From: Alphaproteobacteria bacterium
GTDB lineage: Bacteria; Myxococcota_A; UBA796; GCA-2862545
Direction of reading: 5' to 3'
DNA: 64,000 bases
Assembly: GCA_020632885.1 (NCBI GenBank)
Contig: JACKEQ010000016.1
Span: 1 to 64,000, forward strand
Positions 9,017 to 20,761 of the stretch are shown here, one piece after another. A program made the position numbers and the translations under genes. Numbering within the stretch: the first letter of the stretch is position 1; every line of letters begins with the position of its first letter. The notes beneath the pieces were generated by a model. It saw only the letters and a program-made list of their open reading frames with translations. It made no database searches and was not told the origin of the DNA.

Positions 9017-9490
9017 TCACCCGAGGCGCCTGCGCACGTCGGCGAGCAGGTGGATGAGGGCGTCCACGCGGTCCTGGAGCGCTGCCCGCTCGTCCGCGGT
9101 GATCGCCACACCCCCCGGGGAGTCGGGCGACCGGGCGTGCGCGAGGGCCTCGTGGAGGCGGCCGAGATGGGCGCTGGCCGAGAGCATCAGGTCCACGAGA
9201 TCCTCGTCGGTGACGGGCGCGTCGGGGATCCGCACGAGCTCCCAGCCGAGGTCGCGGACGAACGGCCCGAACACAGCCGCGGTGTCGCCGGAGAACTCCG
9301 CGAGCAGGGGCAGCAGGTCGGCCGGCAGGTGCGTGCGGCCCGCACACCAGTGGGACACGAGCGAGCGGTCGACCTGGACGCCCCGCGCGTCCAGCCAGGC
9401 CACGAAGGCCTCCACCTTGAGGAGCCCGTCCTCCCGCATCCCACCGAGCATGTTGCCCGTCCAGGCTCCGTACGTCCGCATCGAACCCAT
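9017..9490 (-). CDS. Small protein with CII/XRE-like helix-turn-helix
   Basis: 157 residues. Residues about 25-70 (LKVEAFVAWLDARGVQVDRS then LVSHWCAGRTHLPADLLPLL) resemble a helix-turn-helix in which VSHWCAG forms the recognition helix region, as in phage CII-type or XRE regulators. The C-terminal half is a helical stretch (LQDRVDALIHLLADVRRRLG). GGGGGG precedes the ATG at 9490. A DNA-binding regulator is the best guess. Its targets are unknown and no phage genes lie nearby. Confidence 0.55.
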   Translation of the reverse strand: MGSMRTYGAWTGNMLGGMREDGLLKVEAFVAWLDARGVQVDRSLVSHWCAGRTHLPADLLPLLAEFSGDTAAVFGPFVRDLGWELVRIPDAPVTDEDLVDLMLSASAHLGRLHEALAHARSPDSPGGVAITADERAALQDRVDALIHLLADVRRRLG

Positions 9491-9624
9491 GCGCCCCCCG
9501 TCTCACCAACCTCCCATAAGGCGGCGCTCACCATGGAGAGCTGTGGGTGAGCACGCCCGGCCTCACCTGGATCCCGGTGGCGGTGAGATGCCGGCCGGGT
9601 GACCTGAGCTGCCAGAGGGTGTCG

Positions 9625-10533
9625 ATGCTCGACCTGCTGGTGTTGTGCGTGGGCCTCGCGGGCCTGGTGTGGGCGGCCGGCGCCCTGGTGGATGGAGCGA
9701 CCGGTCTCGCCCGGCGCTGGCGCGTTCCAGAGCTGCTCGTCGGGCTGACCATCGTGGGCTTCGGCACGTCGGCACCCGAGCTCGCCGTGAACGTCTTCGC
9801 GTCCCTCCAGGGCCGCGACGGGCTCGTCCTGGGCAACGTGTTCGGCAGCAACCTGTTCAACCTGCTCGTCGTGCTCGGCGCCGGGGCCCTGCTCAGTCCC
9901 CTCGCGGTCCCCTCCTCCGCGCGCCGTGTGGACCTGCCGGTGTCCGCGGGCATCACGCTGCTGGTCGTGATGCTGGGGCTCACGGGCGGGCTCGGAGTGG
10001 CCGACGGGGCCGTGCTGCTCGCGGTGTTCGCGGTGTTCCTCGGCTGGGTCGTCACCCGCCCCGGTGAGGAGGAGGCCGGGGGGACCGAGGAGGCCGGCGG
10101 CGGCTGGGTCGGAACGATCCTCGGGCTCATCGGGCTGCCGCTGGCCGCTCAGGCCGTCGTGGTGGGCGCATCGGGCCTCGCCGCGAAGCTCGGTGTGCCC
10201 GACGCCGTGATCGGGGCCACCGTGGTCGCCGCCGGTACCTCGCTGCCCGAGCTCGCAGCCACCGTCGCCGCCGCACGTGGTGGTCACCACGCCCTCGCCG
10301 TGGGCAACGTGGTCGGGTCGAACATCTTCAACCTGCTGCTGATCCTGGGTGTCTCGGCGGTGTTGGCCCCCCTGGACGCCGATCAGGTGCGGATGTTCCT
10401 GCCGCACGTGGCCGTGCTCGTCAGCGCCACGCTGGCCGTCGCGCTGCTCGGGAGCACCGTCCAGCGCTGGCAGGGCGCCACGATGATCGCCGTCTTCCTG
10501 CTGGTGACGGTCGGCCTCACCGCGAGCCTCTGA
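9625..10533 (+). CDS. Calcium/sodium antiporter, CaCA family (YrbG-like)
   Basis: 302 residues, about ten hydrophobic segments. The two inverted alpha-repeats that form the ion site are plain: GFGTSAPELAVN (residues 45-56) with GNVFGSNLFN, and AAGTSLPELAAT (about 206-217) with GNVVGSNIFN. These are the defining motifs of the YrbG/CaCA exchangers, which move Ca2+ against Na+ or H+ across the inner membrane. AGAGGG five bases upstream supports the ATG at 9625, although a GTG at 9619 is in frame. The acidic Gly/Glu-rich loop (EEEAGGTEEAGGG) joins the two halves. It shares a terminator hairpin with the convergent RRM gene. Confidence 0.95.
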   Translation: MLDLLVLCVGLAGLVWAAGALVDGATGLARRWRVPELLVGLTIVGFGTSAPELAVNVFASLQGRDGLVLGNVFGSNLFNLLVVLGAGALLSPLAVPSSARRVDLPVSAGITLLVVMLGLTGGLGVADGAVLLAVFAVFLGWVVTRPGEEEAGGTEEAGGGWVGTILGLIGLPLAAQAVVVGASGLAAKLGVPDAVIGATVVAAGTSLPELAATVAAARGGHHALAVGNVVGSNIFNLLLILGVSAVLAPLDADQVRMFLPHVAVLVSATLAVALLGSTVQRWQGATMIAVFLLVTVGLTASL

Positions 10534-10557
10534 GCCGTCTTCGACCCCCAGACGCAC

Positions 10558-10592
10558 GAAGCCCCGGCGAGGGCGGACCCTGCCGGGGCTTC
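10558..10592. terminator. Bidirectional intrinsic-terminator-like hairpin
   Basis: An 11-bp perfect inverted repeat (GAAGCCCCGGC at 10558-10568 and GCCGGGGCTTC at 10582-10592) with a 13-nt loop. It sits between the stops of the convergent exchanger and RRM genes, so it can end both transcripts. There is no long T-run, as is common in very GC-rich genomes. Confidence 0.7.
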
Positions 10593-10608
10593 GGCGGTTC
10601 GAGGCTGG

Positions 10609-10959
10609 TTACCAGCGCTCGGAGCGCCCGCCGCCGTAGCCGCCGCCACCGCGACCGCCGCCACGACCACCGCCACGGCCACCACGGCCGCCGCGACCAC
10701 CGCCGCCACCGCCCTTGTTCTCGGCGAGGTTCACGCGAACGGTGCGCCCGTCGATCTCCTGACCGTCCATGGCCTCGATCGCCGCGGAAGCCTCGCTGGC
10801 GTCCGAGAACGTCACGAAGCCGAAGCCGCGGGAGCGGCCGGTGTCACGGTCGTAGATCACCTTGGCCTCCTCCACGTTTCCGTGGGAGGCGAAGGCGGCG
10901 TGCAGGGCATTGTCGTCGGTACCCCAGCTGAGGCCACCTACGAAGAGCTTGTTGCTCAT
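10609..10959 (-). CDS. RRM RNA-binding protein with RGG tail
   Basis: 116 residues. A single RNA recognition motif occupies residues 1-80, with RNP2 LFVGGL (5-10) and RNP1 RGFGFVTF (44-51). A Gly/Arg-rich tail (about 83-112; GGRGGRGG-type repeats) follows, ending GGRSERW. This is the architecture of the cold-induced RNA-binding proteins of cyanobacteria and myxobacteria, which bind single-stranded RNA. The ATG at 10959 follows GAGAG. The start codon region is preceded by about 160 bp without a gene, which probably holds the promoter. Confidence 0.93.
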   Translation of the reverse strand: MSNKLFVGGLSWGTDDNALHAAFASHGNVEEAKVIYDRDTGRSRGFGFVTFSDASEASAAIEAMDGQEIDGRTVRVNLAENKGGGGGGRGGRGGRGGGRGGGRGGGGYGGGRSERW

Positions 10960-11127
10960 GTCACTCTCTCGAGGACCCACCGGGTGGGCGGGCCCGCTTT
11001 CGTGCGCCGTCGAAGGCGCGTCCTTGATGCAATCCATCGTGCCGGAACGTGCTGCACTGAACCCGAGGGCCCAGCGCCGTCCGACCCGATGCTGTAGCGC
11101 GTCCCGCGTCAGGGGGCTCGGATTTCG

Positions 11128-14261
<3,134 letters not shown>

Positions 14262-14265
<4 letters not shown>

Positions 14266-15344
14266 GCGGACTCCCGGGCGAACCGCAGGAACTGCGGCAG
14301 GAGGACGTGGGCGTCGTGGGGGCCGGGGCCGGCCTCCGGGTGGAACTGCACGGCGTACACGCGCTTGTCGGCATGCACGAACCCGCTGACGGTCTGGTCG
14401 TTGAGGTGCGTGTGGGTGACCTCGGCACCCGTGGCGAGCAGCGAGGCCCGGTCCACCGCGAAGCCGTGGTTCTGGCTGGTGATCAGGACCTCGCCCGTGC
14501 GCTCGTCCCGGACGGGCTGGTTGCCGCCGCGGTGCCCGAACACGAGCTTGTACGTCGACGCTCCGAGGGCCAGCGCGAGGAGCTGGTGCCCCAGGCAGAT
14601 GCCCGTGCACGGGAGCTTCCCGACGAGCTGCCGGATCTCGTCCACCACACCGGGGAGGGCCGCGGGGTCGCCGGGACCGTTGCTGAAGAGCACCATGTCC
14701 GCGCCTTCGGCCCACTCGGCTGCGGTCGCCGTGATGGGCACCACGCGCACGGCCGCGCCGGTCGGCTCCAGCAGCCGGAGGATGCTGCGCTTCACGCCGC
14801 CGTCCACCACCGTGATGCGGAGCGTCGGGGACTCCGGCTCCACGAGGGTGTACGCGCGCTTGCAGGCCACCTCGCCCGCCAGGGCGCGCCCGACCATGCC
14901 CGGCCAGGCCAGGAGCTGCTCGCGCAGGGCCCCGACCGGCGTGCCATCCGTGGAGATGACGGCGCGCATGGCGCCCTTCTCGCGGATGTGCCGGACCAGC
15001 GCGCGGGTGTCGATGCCCTGGATGCCCGGGACACCCTGCCCCTCCATCCAGCCCGCCAGGTCGCCGCCGGCGCGCCAGTTGCTGACGCGCGGGGAGAGCC
15101 GACGCACGATGAGGGCCGACGCCGCGATGCGCTCGCCTTCGTCGTCCTCGTTGTTCACGCCGGTGTTCCCGATGTGCGGGGCCGTGAGCGTGACGAGCTG
15201 CTCCGTGAACGACGGGTCGGTCAGGATCTCCTGGTAGCCCGTCATCGCGGTGTGGAAGACCACCTCGCCCGGCCGCGTCGTCCGCGCGCCGAACGCACGA
15301 CCGGTGAAGCACCGGCCGTCCTCGAGCAGGAGGTTGGCGTTCAT
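14262..15344 (-). CDS. carA: Carbamoyl-phosphate synthase small (glutaminase) subunit
   Basis: 360 residues. The N-terminal CPSase domain (MTGYQEILTDPSFTEQLVT, GVNNEDDEG) is followed by a class I glutamine amidotransferase domain. That domain has the nucleophile Cys in TGICLGHQLLAL (about residue 246) and the catalytic His-Glu in VQFHPEAGPGP (about residue 332). It hydrolyses glutamine and channels ammonia to CarB. The ATG overlaps the argB stop and its stop overlaps carB, so arginine and carbamoyl-phosphate synthesis are translationally linked. Confidence 0.97.
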
Positions 15345-16531
15345 GGGGCCTCCTCGGGGAGTGCGGGGGTGATGGGGACGCCCGGCGGCGGGGTCTGGCC
15401 CGACGCGCCCGGGGCCCCGTGCGGCGGGGCAGGGTCCGCGCGCCAGGTCCGGATGGGGTCCCCGCCTGCGGCGGGGGGGACCGGACCGCCCGGCAGCGGG
15501 CCCTGGCCCGACGCGTCCGGGCCCACGGAGTCAGGGGCCCCGTGCGGCGGGGCAGGGTCCGCGCGCCAGGTCCGGATGGGGTCCCCGCCTGCGGCGGGGG
15601 GGACCGGACCGCCCGGCAGCGGGCCCTGGCCCGACGCGCCCGGGCCCCCGTGCGGCGGGACGGGGTCCGGGAGGACGAGGGTGCCGTGGCCCTCGTGGGT
15701 GAGGAGCTCGTCGAGCAGGACGCCTGGGACGCGTCCGTCGATGACGTGGGCGTTCGCGACGCCGAGCCCCAGGGCGCGACGGATGGCGTCGAGCTTCGGG
15801 CGCATGCCGCCGCGGATGGCGCCCGTGGACACGAGCCGCGCGGCCTCCGCGAGGTCCACGCGGGGCAGGACCGACGTCGGGTCCGACGGGTCCGTCAGGA
15901 TGCCGGGAGCCTGCGTGAGCAGCACCAGGGACTTCGCCCCGAGCGCCCCCGCGATCTCCGCGGCCACCGTGTCCGCGTTCACGTTCAGGACGGCCCCGTC
16001 CGGGCCCGCCGCCAGCGGGCTCACCACCGGGACCCCGAACGCCGTCAGCGCACGCAGGAGGTCCGCGTCCACGCCGATCACGTCGCCGACCTCGCCGAAG
16101 TCCACCGTCACCCGACGACCGTCGTCGTCGGTGAGCACCGCGGGCGAACGGCGCACCGCGCGCACCAGCTCCCCGTCGAAGCCCGCCAGGCCGATGGCCC
16201 GCTCGCCGTGCCGGTGCAGCGCGCGCACCCAGAGCGACGACAGCCGACCACGCCACTCCATCACCGCCGCCTCGATGAGCGCGGGGTCCGTCACGCGACG
16301 GCCGGCCACCCGGCGCGTCTCGAGCCCGAGGGACGCCGCACGACGGTCGAGCTGCGGACCCCCACCGTGCACCACGACGACCCGCACCCCCAGCCGGGCG
16401 AGGACCGCGACGTCCGCCGCGAGAGCGTCGAGCCACGACGCCTTCTCCAGCAGCTCGCCGCCCGCCTTCACCACGATCACCTCGCCCTGGAGCGGACGCG
16501 CCGACCGGACAGCCTCGTGAAGACCGATCAC
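15341..16531 (-). CDS. argB: Acetylglutamate kinase with a repetitive C-terminal extension
   Basis: 396 residues, roughly 100 longer than usual. Residues 1-290 carry the amino-acid kinase fold: VVKAGGELL, VVVVHGGGPQLDR, NVNADTVAAEIA and GGMRPKLDA. It should phosphorylate N-acetyl- or N-succinyl-glutamate in arginine synthesis. From about residue 295 a Pro/Gly-rich tail contains two near-identical 41-residue units, built around GPLPGGPVPPAAGGDPIRTW, plus flanking part-units. The tail stays open to an ATGA overlap with carA, so it is translated if the sequence is correct. The GTG start at 16531 overlaps the stop of the upstream carbamoyltransferase gene (GTGA). Confidence 0.93.
   Translation of the reverse strand: MIGLHEAVRSARPLQGEVIVVKAGGELLEKASWLDALAADVAVLARLGVRVVVVHGGGPQLDRRAASLGLETRRVAGRRVTDPALIEAAVMEWRGRLSSLWVRALHRHGERAIGLAGFDGELVRAVRRSPAVLTDDDGRRVTVDFGEVGDVIGVDADLLRALTAFGVPVVSPLAAGPDGAVLNVNADTVAAEIAGALGAKSLVLLTQAPGILTDPSDPTSVLPRVDLAEAARLVSTGAIRGGMRPKLDAIRRALGLGVANAHVIDGRVPGVLLDELLTHEGHGTLVLPDPVPPHGGPGASGQGPLPGGPVPPAAGGDPIRTWRADPAPPHGAPDSVGPDASGQGPLPGGPVPPAAGGDPIRTWRADPAPPHGAPGASGQTPPPGVPITPALPEEAP
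15411..15646. repeat. Two-copy 123-bp tandem repeat inside argB
   Basis: Units begin at 15411 and 15534 (period 123 bp = 41 codons). The first ~112 bp of each are essentially identical, with one T/C difference seen near the end. Part-copies flank both sides (about 15380-15410 and 15637-15670). The period is a multiple of three, so the argB frame is kept. Confidence 0.9.
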
Positions 16532-17523
16532 CAGCCGTCTCCCAGCAGCGACTCGAGCACGGCCGCCGCGGTCCAGAGGCGGTAGGCCGCCTCGAGCTGC
16601 ACCCAGGACCCGGGGCCGTCGAGCACCGCGTCCGCGACCACCACGTTCCGGCGGACCGGAAGGCAGTGCATGAAGCCCGCCGACGCCGGGAGATCCGCGG
16701 CATCCACGCGCCAGGACGCGAGCCCCGCGCGACGCCGGGCCTCCCCGTCACGGTCGGCGTAGCCCGAGAACCCGGACCACGACTTGGCCACGACGACCTC
16801 CGCGTCCGCGAGGGCCTCGCGGTCGTGGCGCACGGTCACCCCGCCCCCACCGGCCGCGGCGAGGGCCGACGCCCGCGCGACCACGTCCGGGTCGAGGTCG
16901 AAGCCCTCGGGGTGCGCGACGGTCACGTCCATGCCCATCAGGGCGGCCGAGAGGAGCACCTGGTTCGGCACGGCGGCCGGGAGCGCCCGGGGATGCGGGG
17001 CCCACGTCAGCACGAGCCGGCGCCCGGTGAGGTCCGGACCGAGCTTCTCCGACCACGTCGCCGTGTCCGCGAGCCCCTGGAGCGGGTGCCACATCGCAGA
17101 CTCGAGGTTCACCACGGGCACCTTCGAGCGCGCGACGAAGCCCGCCAGCACGGGGTCCGCGCGGTCCTCAGCGGCGTCCGTGAGCCGCGCGAAGCTCCGC
17201 ACGGCGAGCACGTCCACGTAGGACGCCAGCACGGGCACCGCCTCGTCGATGTGCTCCGCCGTGGCACCGTCCATCACGGCACCCGACGTCATCTCCCAGG
17301 CCCAGGCGTCCGTGCCGGGGTGGATGCAGATCGGGTGGGCCCCGAGCCGCGCGCAGGCGGCCTCGAGGCTCGTCCGGGTGCGGAGGGACGGGTTGAAGAA
17401 CACCGCCCCCACCGAGCGCCCGGGGAACTGGCGCGGGGCCGCGCCGCTCCGGAGCTCCACGGCACGCTGGACGAGCGCACGGACGCCGTCGGCGCCGGGC
17501 TCCGTGCCGTCGAGCAGGCTCAC
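16528..17523 (-). CDS. N-succinyl/N-acetyl-ornithine carbamoyltransferase
   Basis: 331 residues. The carbamoyl-phosphate loop FFNPSLRTRTSLE and the HCLPVRRN motif place it in the transcarbamylase family. The spacing and the elements VMDGATAEHIDEA, NLESAMWHPLQGLAD, LTWAPHPRALP and HPEGFDLD resemble the Bacteroides N-succinylornithine and Xanthomonas N-acetylornithine enzymes more than ordinary OTCase. From memory of those sequences the succinyl type fits better, but the substrate needs structure-based comparison. The GTG start at 17523 overlaps the argD stop. Its presence means carbamoylation occurs before deacylation in this pathway. Confidence 0.88.
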   Translation of the reverse strand: MSLLDGTEPGADGVRALVQRAVELRSGAAPRQFPGRSVGAVFFNPSLRTRTSLEAACARLGAHPICIHPGTDAWAWEMTSGAVMDGATAEHIDEAVPVLASYVDVLAVRSFARLTDAAEDRADPVLAGFVARSKVPVVNLESAMWHPLQGLADTATWSEKLGPDLTGRRLVLTWAPHPRALPAAVPNQVLLSAALMGMDVTVAHPEGFDLDPDVVARASALAAAGGGGVTVRHDREALADAEVVVAKSWSGFSGYADRDGEARRRAGLASWRVDAADLPASAGFMHCLPVRRNVVVADAVLDGPGSWVQLEAAYRLWTAAAVLESLLGDGW

Positions 17524-18668
17524 GCCGCCCCCGCCGCGCGCATTGCGCCACCCAGCACGTCGGAGAGGGCCTCGCCGAGCAGGCGGACCGCGAACACCGG
17601 GGTCACCGCGGGGGGCGCCAGCCGCAGCACGTACGGATCGCTGCTCGTCCCCACCAGGAAGCCCTGGTCGCGCAGGCCGGCCGCCACGATCTTCGCAGGA
17701 CGGTCGAGCACCACCCCGAGCCACGGACCGGAGCCGCGCACCTCGAGCACGCCGGGGATCCGGCCCAGCACGGCCGCCATCTCCTGACCGAGCGCGTTGC
17801 CGCGGGCGAGGAGGTCCTCGTCCTCGACGATGGCGAGCGTGGCCTCCACGGCAGCCGCGGCGAGCGGGCCGCCGCCGAAGGTCGTGCCGTGCTCGCCAGG
17901 GCGCGCGGTGGCCGCGACCGCGTCGGTCATCAGGCACGCCGCCACCGGGAAGCCGTTGCCGAGGCCCTTGCCCACGGAGACGATGTCGGGGCGCACGCCG
18001 TCGAGCATGGACGCGAGGGGCACGCCCATCCGGCCGAGGCCGCACTGGACCTCGTCGGCGATGAGGAGCGAGCCGTTCCGCTCGCAGGCCGCCTTCACGC
18101 CGGCCAGCCAGCCGCGCGGAGGGACCACGACACCCGCCATGCCCTGCACGGGCTCGCAGATCACGGCGGCCACCGAGCCGTCCAGGGCGCGCTCGAGGGC
18201 CTCGAGGTCGCCGAACGGCACGAAGCGCACGTCGCCGTGGGCCGGGGCGTGCTGGGTCCGGTAGTGGTGGGTCACGCCGACCGCGCCCATCGAGCGGCCG
18301 TGGAAGCCCTCCTCCATCGCGATGATCACGGGCCGACCGGTCGCCTTGCGGGCGAGCTTGAGGGCCGCCTCGTTGGCCTCGGCGCCGCTGTTCACGAAGA
18401 ACACCTGGTCCATCCCGGTGAACGCGCAGAGACGCGCGGCCGCCCGGTCGCGGACGGGGGTGTCCACCACGGTCGTCACGAACGAGAGCGTGCGGGCCTG
18501 CTGGGCGATGGCGTCCGCCCAGCGGGGGTGACCCTGGCCGAGGAGCGTCACGGCGTGGCCGCCGTAGAAGTCCCACCAGGTGCGGCCATCGGCGTCCCAA
18601 AGCAGGGCGCCCTCGCCGGAGACGATGGCGAGCGGGAGCTTTCCGGCTCCGAGGGTGTCGAGGAGCAT
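17520..18668 (-). CDS. argD: Acetylornithine/succinylornithine aminotransferase
   Basis: 382 residues, class III PLP aminotransferase. Visible features are FFVNSGAEANEAALKLAR, the cofactor-binding VICEPVQG and IADEVQCGLGR, and the Schiff-base lysine in IVSVGKGLGNGFP (about residue 231). It transaminates the N-acyl-glutamate semialdehyde made by ArgC using glutamate as donor. GGAGG before the ATG at 18668 supports the start; 11 bp separate it from argC. No oddity is seen in length or motifs. Confidence 0.95.
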   Translation of the reverse strand: MLLDTLGAGKLPLAIVSGEGALLWDADGRTWWDFYGGHAVTLLGQGHPRWADAIAQQARTLSFVTTVVDTPVRDRAAARLCAFTGMDQVFFVNSGAEANEAALKLARKATGRPVIIAMEEGFHGRSMGAVGVTHHYRTQHAPAHGDVRFVPFGDLEALERALDGSVAAVICEPVQGMAGVVVPPRGWLAGVKAACERNGSLLIADEVQCGLGRMGVPLASMLDGVRPDIVSVGKGLGNGFPVAACLMTDAVAATARPGEHGTTFGGGPLAAAAVEATLAIVEDEDLLARGNALGQEMAAVLGRIPGVLEVRGSGPWLGVVLDRPAKIVAAGLRDQGFLVGTSSDPYVLRLAPPAVTPVFAVRLLGEALSDVLGGAMRAAGAA

Positions 18669-18679
18669 GGGGCCTCCAG

Positions 18680-19621
18680 TCACGGCGTGGCAGCGGCGAC
18701 CCGCAGACCGAGGTCGGCGGGCAGCCCGAGGGAGAGGTTGAGGGCCTGGACGGCCTGCGCGGCCGCCCCCTTGCCCAGGTTGTCGATGGCGACCAGCACC
18801 GAGACGACGTCGCCCCGCTGCTGGACCGAGAGGTCCGCGAAGGCCGTGCCCCGGACGTGCCGGAGCTCGGGGGAGCCCTTGCGGATGCGGACGAGCGGCG
18901 CACCCTCGTAGGCGCGCGCCACCGCGGAGACGGCGTCTCCACCGACCGGCACGAGCAGGCTCGCGAGGATGCCGCGGTCGATGGGGGCCGACAGCGGCAC
19001 GAAGGCGAGCTCCGGCGCGTTCCCGAGGGACGCGAGGAAGGTCTTCACCTCGGGCTCGTGCTGGTGGGCGAGCACCTTGTAGCCCCGGAGGTTCACGGCC
19101 CGCAGCGGGTGGTGGGTGCCCTGGGACGGCTCGGCACCCGAGCCCGTGGAGCCCGTGGCCGCCGTGATCATCGCGGTGCCGCGCACGATCCCGGCCGCCA
19201 CGAGGGGCGCGAGACCGAGGGTGAGCGCGGTGGCGAAGCAGCCGGGGGCCGCGATGCGCCGAGCGTCGCCGAGGGAGGCCGCGGCCCACTCGGGCTGCCC
19301 GTACACCCAGCCCGGGACGTGGCGGTGGTCGGCCGAGCAGTCGACGACCCAGCCCACCCCGCCGAGCTCGGCCGCGATGGGCGCAGCGGCGCCGTGGGGG
19401 GTGGCGAGGAAGACGACGTCGAGCTCCGCGAGGCCCGCGGGCTCCATCGGGAGGAGCGGAAGGTCGACGATGCCGAGCAGCGACGGCACGACGTCCGCGA
19501 CCGCCTCGCCCGCGTGCGAGCGGCTGACGGCGGCGGCCAGCTCGAGCTCCGGATGGAGCGCGATCCAGCGGAGCAGCTCGCTCCCCACGTAGCCCGTGGC
19601 GCCGACGACACCGACGCGCAT
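18680..19621 (-). CDS. argC: N-acyl-gamma-glutamyl-phosphate reductase
   Basis: 313 residues. The N-terminal Rossmann motif VVGATGYVGSELLRW and the catalytic Cys in AAPGCFATALTLGL (about residue 128) identify the enzyme, along with the later THHPLRAVN and GTAFADL segments. It reduces acyl-glutamyl phosphate to the semialdehyde with NADPH. The ATG overlaps the stop of the upstream P-loop gene (ATGA). Given the neighbouring carbamoyltransferase, its in vivo substrate could be the succinylated compound. Confidence 0.95.
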   Translation of the reverse strand: MRVGVVGATGYVGSELLRWIALHPELELAAAVSRSHAGEAVADVVPSLLGIVDLPLLPMEPAGLAELDVVFLATPHGAAAPIAAELGGVGWVVDCSADHRHVPGWVYGQPEWAAASLGDARRIAAPGCFATALTLGLAPLVAAGIVRGTAMITAATGSTGSGAEPSQGTHHPLRAVNLRGYKVLAHQHEPEVKTFLASLGNAPELAFVPLSAPIDRGILASLLVPVGGDAVSAVARAYEGAPLVRIRKGSPELRHVRGTAFADLSVQQRGDVVSVLVAIDNLGKGAAAQAVQALNLSLGLPADLGLRVAAATP

Positions 19622-20682
19622 CAGAAGGCCGCCAGGGCGAGCCGGGGCACGCCCAGACCGAGCTGATCGAGCACGATCTCCGCGAGGGCCGCGGCGTCGC
19701 GCCGCGCGTTGATGGCCGGCACACCCGTGGTGTCGACGATCGACCGGCAGCCCGCGTCGTTGTCCGTGGCGGGGCCCGTGAAGGCCGTCACCGCGTGGTC
19801 GAGGTCGAGCAGGAGCCGGTGGGCGCCCCAGGCGGCCACGGGGTCGTTGGCGGACACCACGAGAGACGTGGTGGCGGCGCGGATCTGCGGGTCCGCGAGG
19901 ACCTCCCGCACGCCGTAGGTGCCGAGGAGACCGTCACCCAGCTCGGCCACGATGAGGTCGACCTCACCGCGACCCACCTCGTTGAGCACGCCGCGTGCGA
20001 AGGGCACGACGTCCACACCGGCGGTCGACGGCAGCCCGGCGTCCGCGAAGCTCGCGACCACCGCGGCCCCGCGGTCCTCCATCTCCAGGGTGTCCCGGCG
20101 GAGCGCGACGCCCGTGAGCTTGCAGGCGCCCACGCGGAGCCCGCGCGACACGGCCGCACGCACGAGCGCGCAGGCCGCGGCCGTCTTGCCGGCGTGCATG
20201 CAGGTGCCCGCGAGCACGACCATGGGCGGGAGCGCGTCCAGCACGTCCGAGGCGCGCACGGGCCCCGGGTGGATGCGGGCGGGCTCGCCCATCCGGTTGC
20301 CGTCCACCGCGAGCACGCTGCCGAGGACCTGCACGCGGCAGGCCTCGCCGACGTCGGCGCTCGCGGACGTGCAGCGGCCGATGACCCCACCGAGGTTGAG
20401 GAGGTGAAGGATGTCGCCCGGCTGGACGGACTCCGGGACCTCGCCCGCGTAGCCGCGCAGGGCGTCGCGCCGACCGAGCACGCCGATCACGTGGTCGCCC
20501 GCGTGGAGGGTCCGCATGCGGCCGTGGGCGTCCTCGAGCTGGTTGTACGTGCTCTTCTCGTCGAGCACGCGCACCACCACCACCGCGCCGGACTCGGCCG
20601 GCACGTGGCTCCCGACCACCACCGTGGGGCGCGGCACCACGTGCCGTGCGCTGCTCGCGATCTTGTCGACGGTGATCCGCAT
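19621..20682 (-). CDS. P-loop NTPase of unknown function in the arginine operon
   Basis: 353 residues, not a standard arginine enzyme. A Walker A motif (GTCMHAGKT, about residues 154-163) is followed by ALVRAAVSRGLRVGACKLTG, resembling BioD/MobB/DUF1611-type proteins in which a Lys-Thr pair follows the P-loop domain. A VDLIVAELGDGLLG segment may be the Walker B region. The N-terminal ~140 residues form a beta-rich domain (VVVGSHVPAESGAVVVVRVL, HAGDHVIGVLG). AGGAGG precedes the ATG and the stop overlaps argC. Its position between argR and argC suggests a role linked to arginine or acyl-group metabolism, which is inference only. Confidence 0.8.
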   Translation of the reverse strand: MRITVDKIASSARHVVPRPTVVVGSHVPAESGAVVVVRVLDEKSTYNQLEDAHGRMRTLHAGDHVIGVLGRRDALRGYAGEVPESVQPGDILHLLNLGGVIGRCTSASADVGEACRVQVLGSVLAVDGNRMGEPARIHPGPVRASDVLDALPPMVVLAGTCMHAGKTAAACALVRAAVSRGLRVGACKLTGVALRRDTLEMEDRGAAVVASFADAGLPSTAGVDVVPFARGVLNEVGRGEVDLIVAELGDGLLGTYGVREVLADPQIRAATTSLVVSANDPVAAWGAHRLLLDLDHAVTAFTGPATDNDAGCRSIVDTTGVPAINARRDAAALAEIVLDQLGLGVPRLALAAF

Positions 20683-20761
20683 GGGACCTCCTGCTGGCCC
20701 TCCGGGCCGGGTGACGGATGCCGGGCTGGATGCCGGCGGGGTGGACGGGGGTGACGGGGGC

